Shown here: positions 16,432 to 25,626 of the stretch, in pieces
How positions within the stretch are numbered: the first letter of the stretch is position 1
Layout of the letters: each line of letters starts with the position of its first letter
NCBI GenBank assembly: GCA_037414955.1
Contig: JBBEWH010000082.1
Span: 62,001-126,000 of the forward strand
Origin: Phytohabitans sp037414955
GTDB lineage: Bacteria; Actinomycetota; Actinomycetes; Mycobacteriales; Micromonosporaceae
Reading direction: 5' to 3'
DNA length: 64,000 nt
The notes under the pieces: model-generated
What the model saw: only the letters and a program-made list of their open reading frames with translations
What the model was told of the DNA's origin: nothing
Databases searched by the model: none
Program-made: the position numbers and the translations under genes

Positions 16432-16508
16432 CCCCCCTCTCATGATCAAGGCGTCCCTCAAGTAGTCCTAACGACTACAGGGACGCCTTGATCATGAGAG
16501 GGGGGTCA
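16429..16508. repeat. Family A palindrome, copy A5, symmetric out to both convergent stop codons
   Basis: Core CATGATCAAGGCGTCCCT arms with a partly mismatched centre (CAAGTAGTCC versus ACGACTACAGG). The symmetry extends outward through TGACCCCCCTCT on the left and AGAGGGGGGTCA on the right, so the TGA stops of the Crp-family gene and of plsC are mirror images within one palindrome. Likely bidirectional terminator. Confidence 0.93.
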
Positions 16509-17249
16509 GGCGGCGAGGGGGGTGGGTGGGGGCTCGGCGTCGGCTTTCGGCTGCTGGCTCTTCACCTTCTGCGCGTAGATGTCGACGTACTCGCGCCCGG
16601 ACAGCTCCATCAGCTCATACATGATCTCGTCGGTGATCGCCCGCTCGACAAACCGGTCGCCGGCCATCCCCGCGTACCGGCTGAAGTCCAGCGGCGCGCC
16701 GAACCGGATGTGCACCCGCTTGACCTTGGGAATGATCTTGCCCGGCGGCTGGATCTCGTCGGCGTTGAGCATCACGACCGGGATCACCGGGGCGCCGCTC
16801 TCCAGCGCGAGCCGGGCGACGCCGGTCTTGCCGCGGTAGAGCCGGCCGTCCGGCGACCGGGTGCCCTCGGGGTAGATGCCGGCCAGCTTGCCCTCGCCCA
16901 GCACCCGGAGCTGGGTGTCGAGGGCGGCCTGGGCGGCCCGCCCGCCGGACCGGTCGACGGGGATCGTGCCGGTGCCGACGAAGAACATCTTCACCAGCCA
17001 GCCCTTGATGCCCTTACCCGTGAAGTACTCCGCTTTCGCCACGAACGTGACTTTCCGCTTCACCATCAGCGGCATGAAGATCGAGTCGGAGAAGGAGAGA
17101 TGGTTGCTCGCGATGATCGCGGGCCCCAGGTCGGGAACGTGCTCCCGACCCTCTACCCGAGGCCGCCAGATCAATCTGAGCCACGGCCCGAGCAGGATGT
17201 ACTTGAGCAACCAGTACAGCACACGCGTCCTTCCCGCACAGCCCGCCAC
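16506..17249 (-). CDS. plsC: 1-acyl-sn-glycerol-3-phosphate acyltransferase family protein
   Basis: A 247-residue membrane-associated acyltransferase of the PlsC family, which acylates lysophosphatidate-like acceptors in phospholipid synthesis. The catalytic NHxxxxD block is NHLSFSDSIFMPL near residue 49. The acceptor-binding block is GIYPEGTRSPDGRLYRGK, and a third block is VIPVVMLNADEIQP. An N-terminal hydrophobic stretch (VLYWLLKYILLGPWLRLIW) anchors it. The C-terminal tail is Pro/Ala-rich. Synteny with mycobacterial Rv2182c is recalled knowledge. ATG 17249 is used; GTG 17225 is possible. Confidence 0.93.
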   Translation of the reverse strand: MAGCAGRTRVLYWLLKYILLGPWLRLIWRPRVEGREHVPDLGPAIIASNHLSFSDSIFMPLMVKRKVTFVAKAEYFTGKGIKGWLVKMFFVGTGTIPVDRSGGRAAQAALDTQLRVLGEGKLAGIYPEGTRSPDGRLYRGKTGVARLALESGAPVIPVVMLNADEIQPPGKIIPKVKRVHIRFGAPLDFSRYAGMAGDRFVERAITDEIMYELMELSGREYVDIYAQKVKSQQPKADAEPPPTPLAA

Positions 17250-17412
17250 CCGGGACCATAGGCAATGAGCCTACGAAGCGGGTACGCCGCACCACAACGC
17301 ACTCCCGGAACCTGTGCTCGCCGTGTCACGATTCTTAGGCACCGTCGCGCCGGCTGGCGCGGTGGGCGAGGGCGGCGAACGAGCGGCCAGGACGGGTGAG
17401 GGAGGGCGCGGG

Positions 17413-18249
17413 GTGTCTGCGGGTGGCGCGCGGCGAGGCCGACGAGACAACGGGCTCGACGCGACCGAGTACGCCGTCGCCGGCGACGTCGACCCCCGGG
17501 TGGGTGAGCATCTGCTCGACGTGCTGGCGGCCGGCGGTATCGCGGCCTATCTCCAGCCGTCGTCGGATCTCAACCCGGTCACCCGGACGACGACGGTGCC
17601 GGCTCGGCCGACCGACCGGCTGTACGTGGACCGGGCACAGCTCGCGGCGGCCCGCGAGTACATCGCCAAGCTGGGCGCCGACGGGCTGCCGGCCGCCGAG
17701 CCGGACGTCGACACCGAGTGGGCCCGGATCGTGGCCGGCTTCCACGCCGAGGTCGACGTGCGGACCCCGCCATGGCCGGCGGCGGAGGACGTGCCCGCGG
17801 CGGAGAACGTGCGGACCGCCGAGGACGCGGGGGACACCGGCGCGGCGGCGCCCGAGGGCGGTGAGGCCGGCGGCCCGGCCCCGCGCGGGCTCACCGACGC
17901 CACCCACGTGACCGATATCTCGATCGGCCGCCGCGCACCCGAACCGTCTCTTCTGGACGGCCTCGACACGTTCGGCAACAACCTGCCCGACGAGCCCTCC
18001 GACGATGAGGGCTATACGCCGCCGCCACCGCCACCGCTGCCCCGGTTCTCCAAGTACGCCGTGGTCGGCGTATTCGCGATCATCTGCGGCTTCGTGCTCT
18101 TCCTCTTCCCCACCCTGCTGCCGATCAGCCGGGGCACCACCACCATTCTCGGCTTCGCGGCCATTCTGGGCGGTTTCGTGACGCTCGTCCTGCGACTGCG
18201 CTCCGGGGAGGACGAAGACGACGACCCCGACGACGGCGCGGTCGTCTAG
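17413..18249 (+). CDS. Membrane protein with DUF2007-like N-terminal domain and two C-terminal TM helices
   Basis: A 278-residue protein. Residues 10-95 (VAGDVDPRVGEHLLDVLAAG, IAAYLQPSSD, LYVDRAQLAAAREYIAKLG) resemble DUF2007, a small alpha/beta domain proposed for signalling. A Pro/Glu/Ala-rich linker follows, with PPPPPPLPRFSKYA just before two transmembrane segments (AVVGVFAIICGFVLFLFPTL and ILGFAAILGGFVTLVLRL), and a strongly acidic tail. GTG 17413 is preceded by GGGAGGG at about 8 bases; the longer frame from 17314 is Gly/Ala-rich and unlikely. Function unknown; probably membrane-anchored with a cytoplasmic N-domain. Confidence 0.8.
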   Translation: MSAGGARRGRRDNGLDATEYAVAGDVDPRVGEHLLDVLAAGGIAAYLQPSSDLNPVTRTTTVPARPTDRLYVDRAQLAAAREYIAKLGADGLPAAEPDVDTEWARIVAGFHAEVDVRTPPWPAAEDVPAAENVRTAEDAGDTGAAAPEGGEAGGPAPRGLTDATHVTDISIGRRAPEPSLLDGLDTFGNNLPDEPSDDEGYTPPPPPPLPRFSKYAVVGVFAIICGFVLFLFPTLLPISRGTTTILGFAAILGGFVTLVLRLRSGEDEDDDPDDGAVV

Positions 18250-18254
18250 CGCGC

Positions 18255-18306
18255 TGATCAAGGCGTCCTTCATGTCGTTCTCATGACATGAAGGACGCCT
18301 TGATCA
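18255..18306. repeat. Family A palindrome, copy A6, with matched stem substitution
   Basis: Arms TGATCAAGGCGTCCTTCATG and CATGAAGGACGCCTTGATCA. Both arms carry CATG where other copies have CAAG/CTTG, a compensatory change that keeps pairing. It lies 6 bp after the stop of the upstream gene. Confidence 0.95.
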
Positions 18307-18408
18307 TAAAACAAATATTCATCGACGTATGTCTTCGCTGCGTAATGCTCGCGTAACTTCGTGTCAGTAGGAATACTTCTTGTAGGCCAACCGAGACGAG
18401 GTGCCCGC

Positions 18409-19845
18409 ATGCGGCAAAGCTCCCTCGTGGTGGTGGCCAACCGCCTGCCCGTCGACGACAACGTGGCGCCGGACGGCGCTTGCGAATGGCGTCGCAGTCC
18501 AGGCGGCCTGGTCAGCGCCCTGCACCCGATTCTGCAGCACACGCCGGCCACCTGGGTCGGCTGGGCGGGCAGCACCGGCCCGGTGCCGGCACTGCCCGAT
18601 GTCGACGGCGTCCGGCTGCATGCCGTGGCGCTCTCCGATGACGAGGTGCGCCAGGCATACGAGGGGTTCGCCAACGCGACACTGTGGCCGCTCTACCACG
18701 ACGCGGTGGAGCAACCCGTCTACCACCGCCGTTGGTGGGAGTCGTACCAGCGGGTCAACCGCCGGTTCGCCGAGGCGGCCGCGGAGGCCGCGGAGCCCAA
18801 CGCCGTCGTATGGGTGCAGGATTACCACCTTCAGCTGCTGCCGGGCATGCTGCGCGCGCTGCGCCCCGACCTGCTGATCGGGTTCTTCATGCACATCCCG
18901 TTCCCGCCCCCGGAGCTGTTCATGCAGCTCCCCCGCCGGGCCGAGCTGCTGCTCGGCATGCTCGGCGCCGACCTGGTGGGCTTCCAGCGGGCGCAGGCCG
19001 CGCACAACTTCGCGCAACTCGCCGCGAAGGTGCTGCGGGTCCCGGCCACCGACCGGCGGATCGCGGTGGAGGAGCGGGTGGTGCGCATCGGCGCCTTCCC
19101 GGTGTCGATCGACATGGCCGAGATGGAGGTGCTGGCCAGCCGTCCCGACGTGGCGGCCCGGGCCCGCCAGCTGCGCAAGGACCTGGGTGAGCCGCAGCAC
19201 ATGATCCTCAGCGTCGACCGGATGGACTACACCAAGGGCATCGAGCACCGGCTCAAGGCGTACAGCGAGCTGCTCGCCGACGGTCACCTCAAGGTCCGGG
19301 ACACGGTGCTGGTGCAGGTGGTCTCGCCCAGCCGGGAGCGGGTCGAGCAATATCAAGTGCTGCGCGACCGGGTCGAGCGCGAGGTGGGCCGCATCAACGG
19401 CGAGTTCGGGCGGGTCGGCGAGCCCGCCATCCACTACCTGAGCCAGCCCTTCGACCGGGCCGAGCTGGCCGCGCTGTACCAGGCCGCCGACGTCATGATG
19501 GTCACCCCGCTGCGCGACGGCATGAACCTGGTGGCGAAGGAGTACGTGGCCGCCCGGGTCGACGGCGGCGGCGCGCTGGTGCTCAGCGAGTTCGCCGGGG
19601 CGGCCGCCGAGCTGACCCAGGCCTACCTGGTGAACCCGCACGACCTCGACGGCTTGAAGCTCACACTCATGCACGCGCTGGAGGCGAGCGCCGACGACGT
19701 GCGCGGCCGCATGCGGGCGATGCGCGAGCACCTGCGCACCCACGACATCCAGGCCTGGGCCCAGTCCTACCTGACCGCCCTGGACCGCACCGGCTCCCTG
19801 GCCAGCAGCCTCACCCCGCCACCCCCGGTAGCGACCGCCTCATGA
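18409..19845 (+). CDS. otsA: Alpha,alpha-trehalose-phosphate synthase (UDP-forming)
   Basis: A 478-residue GT20 glycosyltransferase that joins UDP- or ADP-glucose to glucose 6-phosphate to make trehalose 6-phosphate, an osmoprotectant precursor. The signature blocks are ordered as expected: VVVANRLPVDDN at the N-terminus, TWVGWAGS, VVWVQDYHLQLLPGMLR, IGFFMHIPFPPPELF, SVDRMDYTKGIEHRLKAY, and the nucleotide-sugar block PLRDGMNLVAKEYVAAR. ATG 18409 is 17 codons into the frame and directly precedes the conserved N-terminal strand. The stop TGA lies inside the next family A palindrome. No otsB phosphatase gene is seen nearby. Confidence 0.96.
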   Translation: MRQSSLVVVANRLPVDDNVAPDGACEWRRSPGGLVSALHPILQHTPATWVGWAGSTGPVPALPDVDGVRLHAVALSDDEVRQAYEGFANATLWPLYHDAVEQPVYHRRWWESYQRVNRRFAEAAAEAAEPNAVVWVQDYHLQLLPGMLRALRPDLLIGFFMHIPFPPPELFMQLPRRAELLLGMLGADLVGFQRAQAAHNFAQLAAKVLRVPATDRRIAVEERVVRIGAFPVSIDMAEMEVLASRPDVAARARQLRKDLGEPQHMILSVDRMDYTKGIEHRLKAYSELLADGHLKVRDTVLVQVVSPSRERVEQYQVLRDRVEREVGRINGEFGRVGEPAIHYLSQPFDRAELAALYQAADVMMVTPLRDGMNLVAKEYVAARVDGGGALVLSEFAGAAAELTQAYLVNPHDLDGLKLTLMHALEASADDVRGRMRAMREHLRTHDIQAWAQSYLTALDRTGSLASSLTPPPPVATAS

Positions 19846-19959
19846 TCAGGGCGTCCCTCACGTCGTTCTAGCGGCGGGGTGGCCCCCCCGAGGAAGGCGG
19901 GTCATTACCCGGGCGCCCCTCCCCGGCGTTAGCCGGGGTTCCCCCACGCCCTGATCATG
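19841..19959. repeat. Family A element, copy A7 (loop-expanded)
   Basis: Ends CATGATCAGGGCGT and ACGCCCTGATCATG are exact complements with a matched AGGGCG/CGCCCT change, but are separated by about 90 bp instead of a small loop. The insert contains GGGCGCC and the hairpin CCCCGGCGTTAGCCGGGG. It spans the otsA stop codon and ends 14 bp before the cutA start. Confidence 0.85.
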
Positions 19960-19972
19960 GAGGATCGACGGC

Positions 19973-20302
19973 ATGGACTTCGAGCATTGCCAGGTGGTGA
20001 CGACGGCCGGGTCACGGGAAGCGGCCGATGCCCTGGCGCGGAGCGCCGTCGAGGGCCGGCTCGCCGCGTGCGCCCAGGTGGTCGGGCCGATCACCAGCGT
20101 GTACCGGTGGCAAGGGCGCGTCGAGACGGCCGAGGAGTGGCAGGTCGTCTTCAAGACGGCCGCTGACCGGTACCCCGACCTGGAGCGGCACATCCGCGAC
20201 CGCCACGACTATGACGTACCCGAGATCGTGCTGCTGCCGATCCTGGCCGGCCTGCCGGCCTACCTGGACTGGACGACGACCGAAACCCGCCCCGAGCTTT
20301 GA
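19973..20302 (+). CDS. cutA: Divalent-cation tolerance protein CutA
   Basis: A 109-residue protein of the usual CutA length, a trimeric ferredoxin-like cytoplasmic protein linked to copper and divalent-metal tolerance. Family landmarks are VVTTAGSREAADALARSAVE, RLAACAQVVGPITSVYRWQG (the LAACVN and Y-W-x-G blocks), WQVVFKTAADRYPDLERHI (K-T block), HDYDVPEIVLLPI and YLDWTTTET. GGAG occurs 9 bases before the ATG. It is followed by a strong hairpin. Confidence 0.95.
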   Translation: MDFEHCQVVTTAGSREAADALARSAVEGRLAACAQVVGPITSVYRWQGRVETAEEWQVVFKTAADRYPDLERHIRDRHDYDVPEIVLLPILAGLPAYLDWTTTETRPEL

Positions 20303-20306
20303 GGTG

Positions 20307-20354
20307 AGGAAGGGACCCTTTATATGCAGAAAGCGATAAGAAGGGGCCCTTCCT
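20307..20354. terminator. Hairpin between convergent cutA and winged-helix gene
   Basis: AGGAAGGGACCCTT (20307-20320) pairs with AAGGGGCCCTTCCT (20341-20354) with one G/T wobble and a 20-nt loop. It sits directly between the 3' ends of two convergent genes, so it probably terminates both. It is unrelated to family A. Confidence 0.7.
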
Positions 20355-20363
20355 TGCTGCGGG

Positions 20364-20846
20364 TTAGAGGGCTAGGCGGTAGCCGACGCCTCTTACGGTC
20401 TCTACCGTCGGGCCGCCCTCGACGCTCTTGAGCTTGCGGCGCAGCCGCTTCACGGCCGAGTGCAGGATCGACGTGTCGCCGAGGTAGGCACCGCCCCACA
20501 CCTCGACGTAGAGCCGTTCGTAGGGCCAGACGGCCAGCGGCGGGCGGGCCAGCCGGGCCAGCAGTTCGCGCTCCCGCCGGGTGGTGGCGAGCGCGGTGCC
20601 GCGCCACGTCACGAGGTGACCGTCCACATCGACCACCAAATCACCGAGCGTCACCGACACCACCGGCAGTTCCTCAGGCAGATCTCGGACCGCGCTGACA
20701 CCAGCCGGGAAGAGAGTTGCCCGTAACTCGTCCAAGTCGGTACAGACCAGCACCGGTGTACGTCGATCGATGCGTTGAACGATCCACTTGCGCAGTTCCA
20801 CGTCTCCTGAGACGCAGACCACCAGGGATACCTCGCCACTGACCAC
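20364..20846 (-). CDS. Winged-helix (OmpR/PhoB-type) DNA-binding protein without a standard receiver
   Basis: A 160-residue protein. The C-terminal 90 residues form an OmpR/PhoB winged helix: LVVDVDGHLVTWRGTALATT, RRERELLARLARPPLAVWPY, HSAVKRLRRKLKSVEG and TVETVRGVGYRLAL at the very end. The N-terminal 65 residues are too short for a receiver and have no phospho-acceptor motif (VVCVSGDVELRKWIVQRIDR). It may respond to something other than phosphorylation. This arrangement is common in actinomycetes. Confidence 0.88.
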   Translation of the reverse strand: MVSGEVSLVVCVSGDVELRKWIVQRIDRRTPVLVCTDLDELRATLFPAGVSAVRDLPEELPVVSVTLGDLVVDVDGHLVTWRGTALATTRRERELLARLARPPLAVWPYERLYVEVWGGAYLGDTSILHSAVKRLRRKLKSVEGGPTVETVRGVGYRLAL

Positions 20847-21123
20847 TCGTGCCTCCCCAGACCACCGTTTCGTGCAGCCAACGCCTCTACATAGACACAG
20901 TCAACTACCGACCCAGGACTTTCACCTTTGTGTAATAGATCGGCCCACAGGTTGATCAAGAACTGCCCACCGCACGCCGTTGCTGACGTCTGGGAGCGCA
21001 CCCAAGCATGTGTGCAAGGTGTAGCGGGGGTGTCACCCCGCGCGTGCCTGCGGTGCCCGAGAACCGGGGACCGCCCGCCGGGAGCCGGCGCATCTCGACC
21101 GGTCCCGAACGTGGGGAGGATGG

Positions 21124-24100
21124 ATGATCCACAGACGCCGATTGTTCTTAGCCACGGCCGCCACCACGGCGGTCCTGCTAGGACTGACGGCACTACCCGC
21201 GGGCGCCGCGCCCGCGGGCGAGAACGCGGACAAGGCGGCCAGCATCAGCGGCGCCTTGCTCGCCGAGTTGGAGTCGGCCGGGACCGCCGATTTCATGGTG
21301 TACCTGAAGGAGCGCGCGGACCTCAGCGCCGCCGCCCAAGCCCCGACCGCGGACGCCCGTGCCACCCAGGTGTTCCAGCGGCTGACCGCCACCGCGGCGC
21401 GGACCCAGGCCGATCTGAAGGCCGATTTGACCGCGAAGAAGGCCGAGTACAAGTCGTTCTGGCTCGCCAACGCCCTGTGGGTCAAGGGTGACCGGTCGCT
21501 GGTGAACGCGATCGCGGCCAGCGACGCGGTCGAGCGGATCGAGCAGTCCAAGAGCTACCCGCTCATCACGCCGACCCCAGTGACGGCCGAACCGGGGACC
21601 ACCGCCGACACCAAGGCGGTCGAGTGGGGCGTGTCCAACGTCCAGGCGCCCCAGGTGTGGACCGAGTTCGGGACCCAGGGCGAGGGCATCACGGTCGCCA
21701 ACATCGACACCGGCGTGGACTTCGACCACCCGGCGCTGGTCGGCAAGTACCGCGGCACCCAGGCCGACGGCACGTTCGACCACAACTACAACTGGTTCGA
21801 CGGCAGCGGCGTCTGCGGCGCGACCACGCCGTGCGACAACCACGGCCACGGTACCCACACGATGGGCACGATGGTCGGCGACGACGGCGCCGGGAACCAG
21901 GTCGGCGTCGCACCGGGCGCCAAGTGGATCGCCGCCAAGGGCTGCGGCACCAACGAGTGCACGGACGCCGCGCTGCTCGGCGCCGGCCAGTTCGTGCTCG
22001 CGCCCACCGACACCGCCGGCAACAACCCCCGGCCGGACCTGCACGCCGACGTCGTGAACAACTCGTGGGGCGGCGGGCGCGGCGACCTGTGGTACGAGCA
22101 GACCGTCGACTCGTGGATCGCCGCCGGCATCTTCCCGGCGTTCGCCTCGGGCAACGACGGCCGCGACGGTTGCGACACCACCGAATCCCCCGGTGACTAC
22201 CCGCAGTCGTACTCGGTCGGCGCCTACGACGTGAACAACGCGATCGCCGACTTCTCCGGCCGCGGCACGTCCGCTGTGGACGACGGCATCAAGCCGAACA
22301 TCGCGGCTCCGGGCGTCAACGTGCGCTCCAGCCTTCCCGGTGGCGGGTACGGCAGCAACAACGGCACCTCGATGGCCACCCCGCACCTGTCCGGCGCGGT
22401 CGCGCTCGCCTGGTCGGCGGCGCCCGCGCTCGCCGGCGACGTGGACGCGACGAAGGCGCTGCTCAACCAGACCGCGATCGACGCCGACTCCACCAGCTGC
22501 GGCGGCACCGCCGCGAACAACAACAACTTCGGCGAGGGCCGGCTCAGCGCGTACCAGTTGGTGCTCGCCGCGCCGCGCGGGCCGAGCGGCGCGGTCAGCG
22601 GCACCGTGACGGACTCGGGCACCGGTGACGGCATCGCGGGCGCGACCGTCACGCTCGGCCGCCGCACCGCGACCACGGACGCCGACGGTTCGTACGAGTT
22701 GCTGGCCCCGGCCGGGGCGCAGGAGCTCAGCGCGTCGGCGTACGGCTACCACGCCAAGTCGGCGACCGTGACCGTGCCCGAGGACGGCACCGCGACGCTG
22801 GACTTCCCGCTGACCGCCGCGCCGGTGGTAACGGTCACCGGCAAGGTCACCGACGGCTCCGGCCATGGCTGGCCGCTGGCCGCCCGGGTGTCCATCGCCG
22901 GGCGGCCCGGCGCGCCGGTCACCACCAACCCGGTCACCGGGGAGTACTCCTTCGAGGTGGCCGGCAACGCCAGCTACGACCTGACGGTCACGGCTGACTA
23001 CCCCGGGTACCAGACGGTGACGTCCACGTTGGAGCTCGGCGCGTCGAACGAGTCGGCCGACATCGCCGTACCGGTCCTGCCGGCCTGCACGGCGCCCGGA
23101 TACGCGGTGAACTACAGCGCACCGCTGGTCAGCGAGGCGTTCGGCAGTAACACGCCGGACGGCTGGACGGTGACGAACCGCACCACGCACGGCGGTTGGG
23201 TGTTCAACGACCCGGGCAGCCGGGGCAACCTGACCGGCGGCCAGGGCGCGTTCGCCATCGCCGACAGCGACGACGCGGGCACCGGGACGTCGCTCGACAC
23301 CGACCTGGTGACGCCGCCGCTCGACCTGACCGGTGTGGCGAACCCGATCCTGAAGTTCAACAGCGACTACCGCGGCTTCTCCAACGGCTTCGGCGACGTC
23401 GACTTCTCAGTGGACGGCGGCGCGACCTGGAGCACGGTCAGCCACTGGACCACCGCCAGCCGGCGCGGTCCGGTGGTCGAGGAGCTCGCGCTGACCGGGG
23501 CCGGCGGCAAGGCCAGCGTGCTGGTCCGCTTCCGTTACCAGGCCGCGTTCGCGTGGTGGTGGCAGCTCGACAACGTGTCGGTGGTCAACCGGTCGTGTGA
23601 CCCCACGCCCGGCGGACTTGTGGTCGGCCACACCAAGGATCTCAACACCGGCGGGGCCCTGAACGGCGTCAAGGTGTCCAATGGGGACGACGCCGGCACC
23701 TCGGCCGGCGCCGGCTACTACTGGCTCTTCTCCTCGGTGACCGGGAGCCGCGAGTTCACCGCGACCAAGTCGGGGTACCAGCCGACGCCGGCCACCGTGG
23801 CGGTCAAGGCCAACGACGCCACCCAGGCGAACTTCAGCCTGGCGGCCGGCCGGCTCACCGTGAGCCCGGCATCGGTCGAGGCGTACCAGCCGCTCGGCAG
23901 CACGCGCACCGCGAAGATCAAGGTGACCAACACCGGCACCGCGCCGGCCACCGTCGACTTCGTCGAGCGCAGCGGCGACTTCAGCCTGCTCAGCCGGGCC
24001 GGCGCCGCGCCGGTCGAGCGCTGGGTGAAGGGCATCTCGGCCGGCATGTCCGGCCGGGCAGCGACGTCCACTTCGGACATCGTGGGCACCGCCGCCTACG

Positions 24101-25455
24101 AGGAAGCCTGGACGAAGGTCCCCGACCTGCCAGCCGCCGTGTACGACAACGCCACCGCCACCCTCGACGGCAAGCTGTACGCCGTCGGCGGCGGCAGCAG
24201 CACCGGCAACGAGGCCAAGGCGTGGGTCTACGACCCGGCCGAGCAAGCGTGGAGTGGACTCCCCGCCGTGCCGACAGGTCGCGCCAAGCCTGCGGCCGCG
24301 GCGGCGGGCGGCAAGCTCTACGTCTTCGGCGGCTGGGGCGCGGGCGGCGACCCGGTGGCGACGGTCGACGTCTTCGACCCGGCCACCGGGGCGTGGTCGA
24401 CGCTCGGCGCGACCAACCCGGCGCCGACGGCGGCCACCGCGGTGTCCGTGGCCGGCGGCAAGGTGTACCTGGTGGGCGGTTGCCTCGACGGCGAGTGCGC
24501 CGAGTCCGACCGAACCGTGGTGTTCGACCCGGCCAGCGGCGCGTTCAGCGAGGCGGCGAAGTACCCGCAGGCGCTCTCCTGGGGCTCCTGCGGCGGCATC
24601 GCCGGCAAGGTCTACTGCGCCGGCGGGCTGAGCGGCGACGCGTCCACGAAGAAGGGCTGGGTCTACGAGCCCGGCGCCGACGCGTGGACCGCGCTGCCCG
24701 ACCTGCCGATCGACCTGTGGGCCTCGGCGTACGCGGGGGCGAGCGGCCTGCTCGTCATCGCCGGTGGGGTGACGAACAACTTCGCCACCATCACCAACCG
24801 GGCGGTCGCGTACGACCCGACGACGGGCGCGTGGCAGAACCTGCCGAACACCGTGTCCACCGTGTACCGCGGCGCCGGCGCGTGCGGCGCGTACAAGGTG
24901 GGTGGCTCGCCGACCTCGTGGGTCGGTTCCGCCACCACGGAGGTGCTGGGCGGCCTCGACGAGTGCGAGGACGCCGGGGACCTGCCGTGGCTGTCCACCT
25001 CGCCGGCCAGCTTCACGGTGGCACCGGGCAAGACGCAGACCGTGACGGTCACCCTGAACGCCACGGTCGAGCAGCCCGGCGTGTACACGGGTTCGCTGGG
25101 CGTCGCGTCGAACACCCCGTACCAGGTGCCGGCGACCAGCGTGAAGATGACGGTCACGCCACCGCCGAGCTGGGGCAAGCTTTCGGGCACCGTGCTCGGC
25201 AGCACCTGCGAGGGCACGACGGTGCCGGTGAAGGCCACGATCCGGATCAACAGCCTCAACGATCCGACCGTGGGCTACACCGTCACCCCGGACGCCGCGG
25301 GCAAGTACGCCTACTGGGTGCCGCGCGGCCGGTACGAGATCATCGTCGCCAAGGACGGCTGGACGCCGCAGGCCAAGCGCCAGCAGATCACGGCAGGGAT
25401 CGTCTCCACAGTGGACTACAACCTGGTCCCATCGAGGTCCTGCCCGGTCGTGTAA
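21124..25455 (+). CDS. Secreted multidomain subtilisin-like serine protease (S8) with Kelch repeats
   Basis: A 1443-residue exported protease. The signal peptide ends near PAGAAPA (residue 30); a propeptide-like region spans about 40-150. The S8 domain has catalytic Asp in VANIDTGVDFDHPAL, His in NHGHGTHTMGTMVG and Ser in NNGTSMATPHLSGAVAL, about residues 165-490. Two carboxypeptidase-regulatory-like beta domains follow (GAVSGTVTDSGTGDGIAGAT and VTGKVTDGSGHGW). Next come an adhesin-like block (GWVFNDPGSRGNLTGGQGAF), another regulatory-like domain, and a Kelch propeller at about 1000-1270 with repeated KLYAVGGGS/KLYVFGGWG/KVYLVGGC motifs. The Kelch domain is flanked by LTVSPASVEAYQPLGSTRTA and LSTSPASFTVAPGKTQTVTV Ig-like halves. 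Likely extracellular protein degradation. Confidence 0.95.
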   Translation: MIHRRRLFLATAATTAVLLGLTALPAGAAPAGENADKAASISGALLAELESAGTADFMVYLKERADLSAAAQAPTADARATQVFQRLTATAARTQADLKADLTAKKAEYKSFWLANALWVKGDRSLVNAIAASDAVERIEQSKSYPLITPTPVTAEPGTTADTKAVEWGVSNVQAPQVWTEFGTQGEGITVANIDTGVDFDHPALVGKYRGTQADGTFDHNYNWFDGSGVCGATTPCDNHGHGTHTMGTMVGDDGAGNQVGVAPGAKWIAAKGCGTNECTDAALLGAGQFVLAPTDTAGNNPRPDLHADVVNNSWGGGRGDLWYEQTVDSWIAAGIFPAFASGNDGRDGCDTTESPGDYPQSYSVGAYDVNNAIADFSGRGTSAVDDGIKPNIAAPGVNVRSSLPGGGYGSNNGTSMATPHLSGAVALAWSAAPALAGDVDATKALLNQTAIDADSTSCGGTAANNNNFGEGRLSAYQLVLAAPRGPSGAVSGTVTDSGTGDGIAGATVTLGRRTATTDADGSYELLAPAGAQELSASAYGYHAKSATVTVPEDGTATLDFPLTAAPVVTVTGKVTDGSGHGWPLAARVSIAGRPGAPVTTNPVTGEYSFEVAGNASYDLTVTADYPGYQTVTSTLELGASNESADIAVPVLPACTAPGYAVNYSAPLVSEAFGSNTPDGWTVTNRTTHGGWVFNDPGSRGNLTGGQGAFAIADSDDAGTGTSLDTDLVTPPLDLTGVANPILKFNSDYRGFSNGFGDVDFSVDGGATWSTVSHWTTASRRGPVVEELALTGAGGKASVLVRFRYQAAFAWWWQLDNVSVVNRSCDPTPGGLVVGHTKDLNTGGALNGVKVSNGDDAGTSAGAGYYWLFSSVTGSREFTATKSGYQPTPATVAVKANDATQANFSLAAGRLTVSPASVEAYQPLGSTRTAKIKVTNTGTAPATVDFVERSGDFSLLSRAGAAPVERWVKGISAGMSGRAATSTSDIVGTAAYEEAWTKVPDLPAAVYDNATATLDGKLYAVGGGSSTGNEAKAWVYDPAEQAWSGLPAVPTGRAKPAAAAAGGKLYVFGGWGAGGDPVATVDVFDPATGAWSTLGATNPAPTAATAVSVAGGKVYLVGGCLDGECAESDRTVVFDPASGAFSEAAKYPQALSWGSCGGIAGKVYCAGGLSGDASTKKGWVYEPGADAWTALPDLPIDLWASAYAGASGLLVIAGGVTNNFATITNRAVAYDPTTGAWQNLPNTVSTVYRGAGACGAYKVGGSPTSWVGSATTEVLGGLDECEDAGDLPWLSTSPASFTVAPGKTQTVTVTLNATVEQPGVYTGSLGVASNTPYQVPATSVKMTVTPPPSWGKLSGTVLGSTCEGTTVPVKATIRINSLNDPTVGYTVTPDAAGKYAYWVPRGRYEIIVAKDGWTPQAKRQQITAGIVSTVDYNLVPSRSCPVV

Positions 25456-25461
25456 TAACCT

Positions 25462-25594
25462 CATGATCAAGGCGTCCCACCAATGGGTAAAACGCAGTTT
25501 TTGTACCCGTGGTTTTGAAGGTGGCCTACTACGCCCCCCAGCCACCCGGCGCCCCACAGGTCGTACAACCCCCTTGCGGCACGCCTTGATCTTG
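25462..25594. repeat. Family A element, copy A8 (loop-expanded)
   Basis: Ends CATGATCAAGGCGTCCCACC and GCACGCCTTGATCTTG flank a roughly 95-bp insert. Read on the minus strand, GATCAAGGCGTGCCGCAAG and GGGGCGCCGGGTGG followed by GGGGGGCGTAG align with the expanded copy at 50.97 kb. It lies 7 bp after the first protease's stop. Confidence 0.85.
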
Positions 25595-25626
25595 AAGGTC
25601 GCGTCCGATGGGGAGGAACGGCGAGC

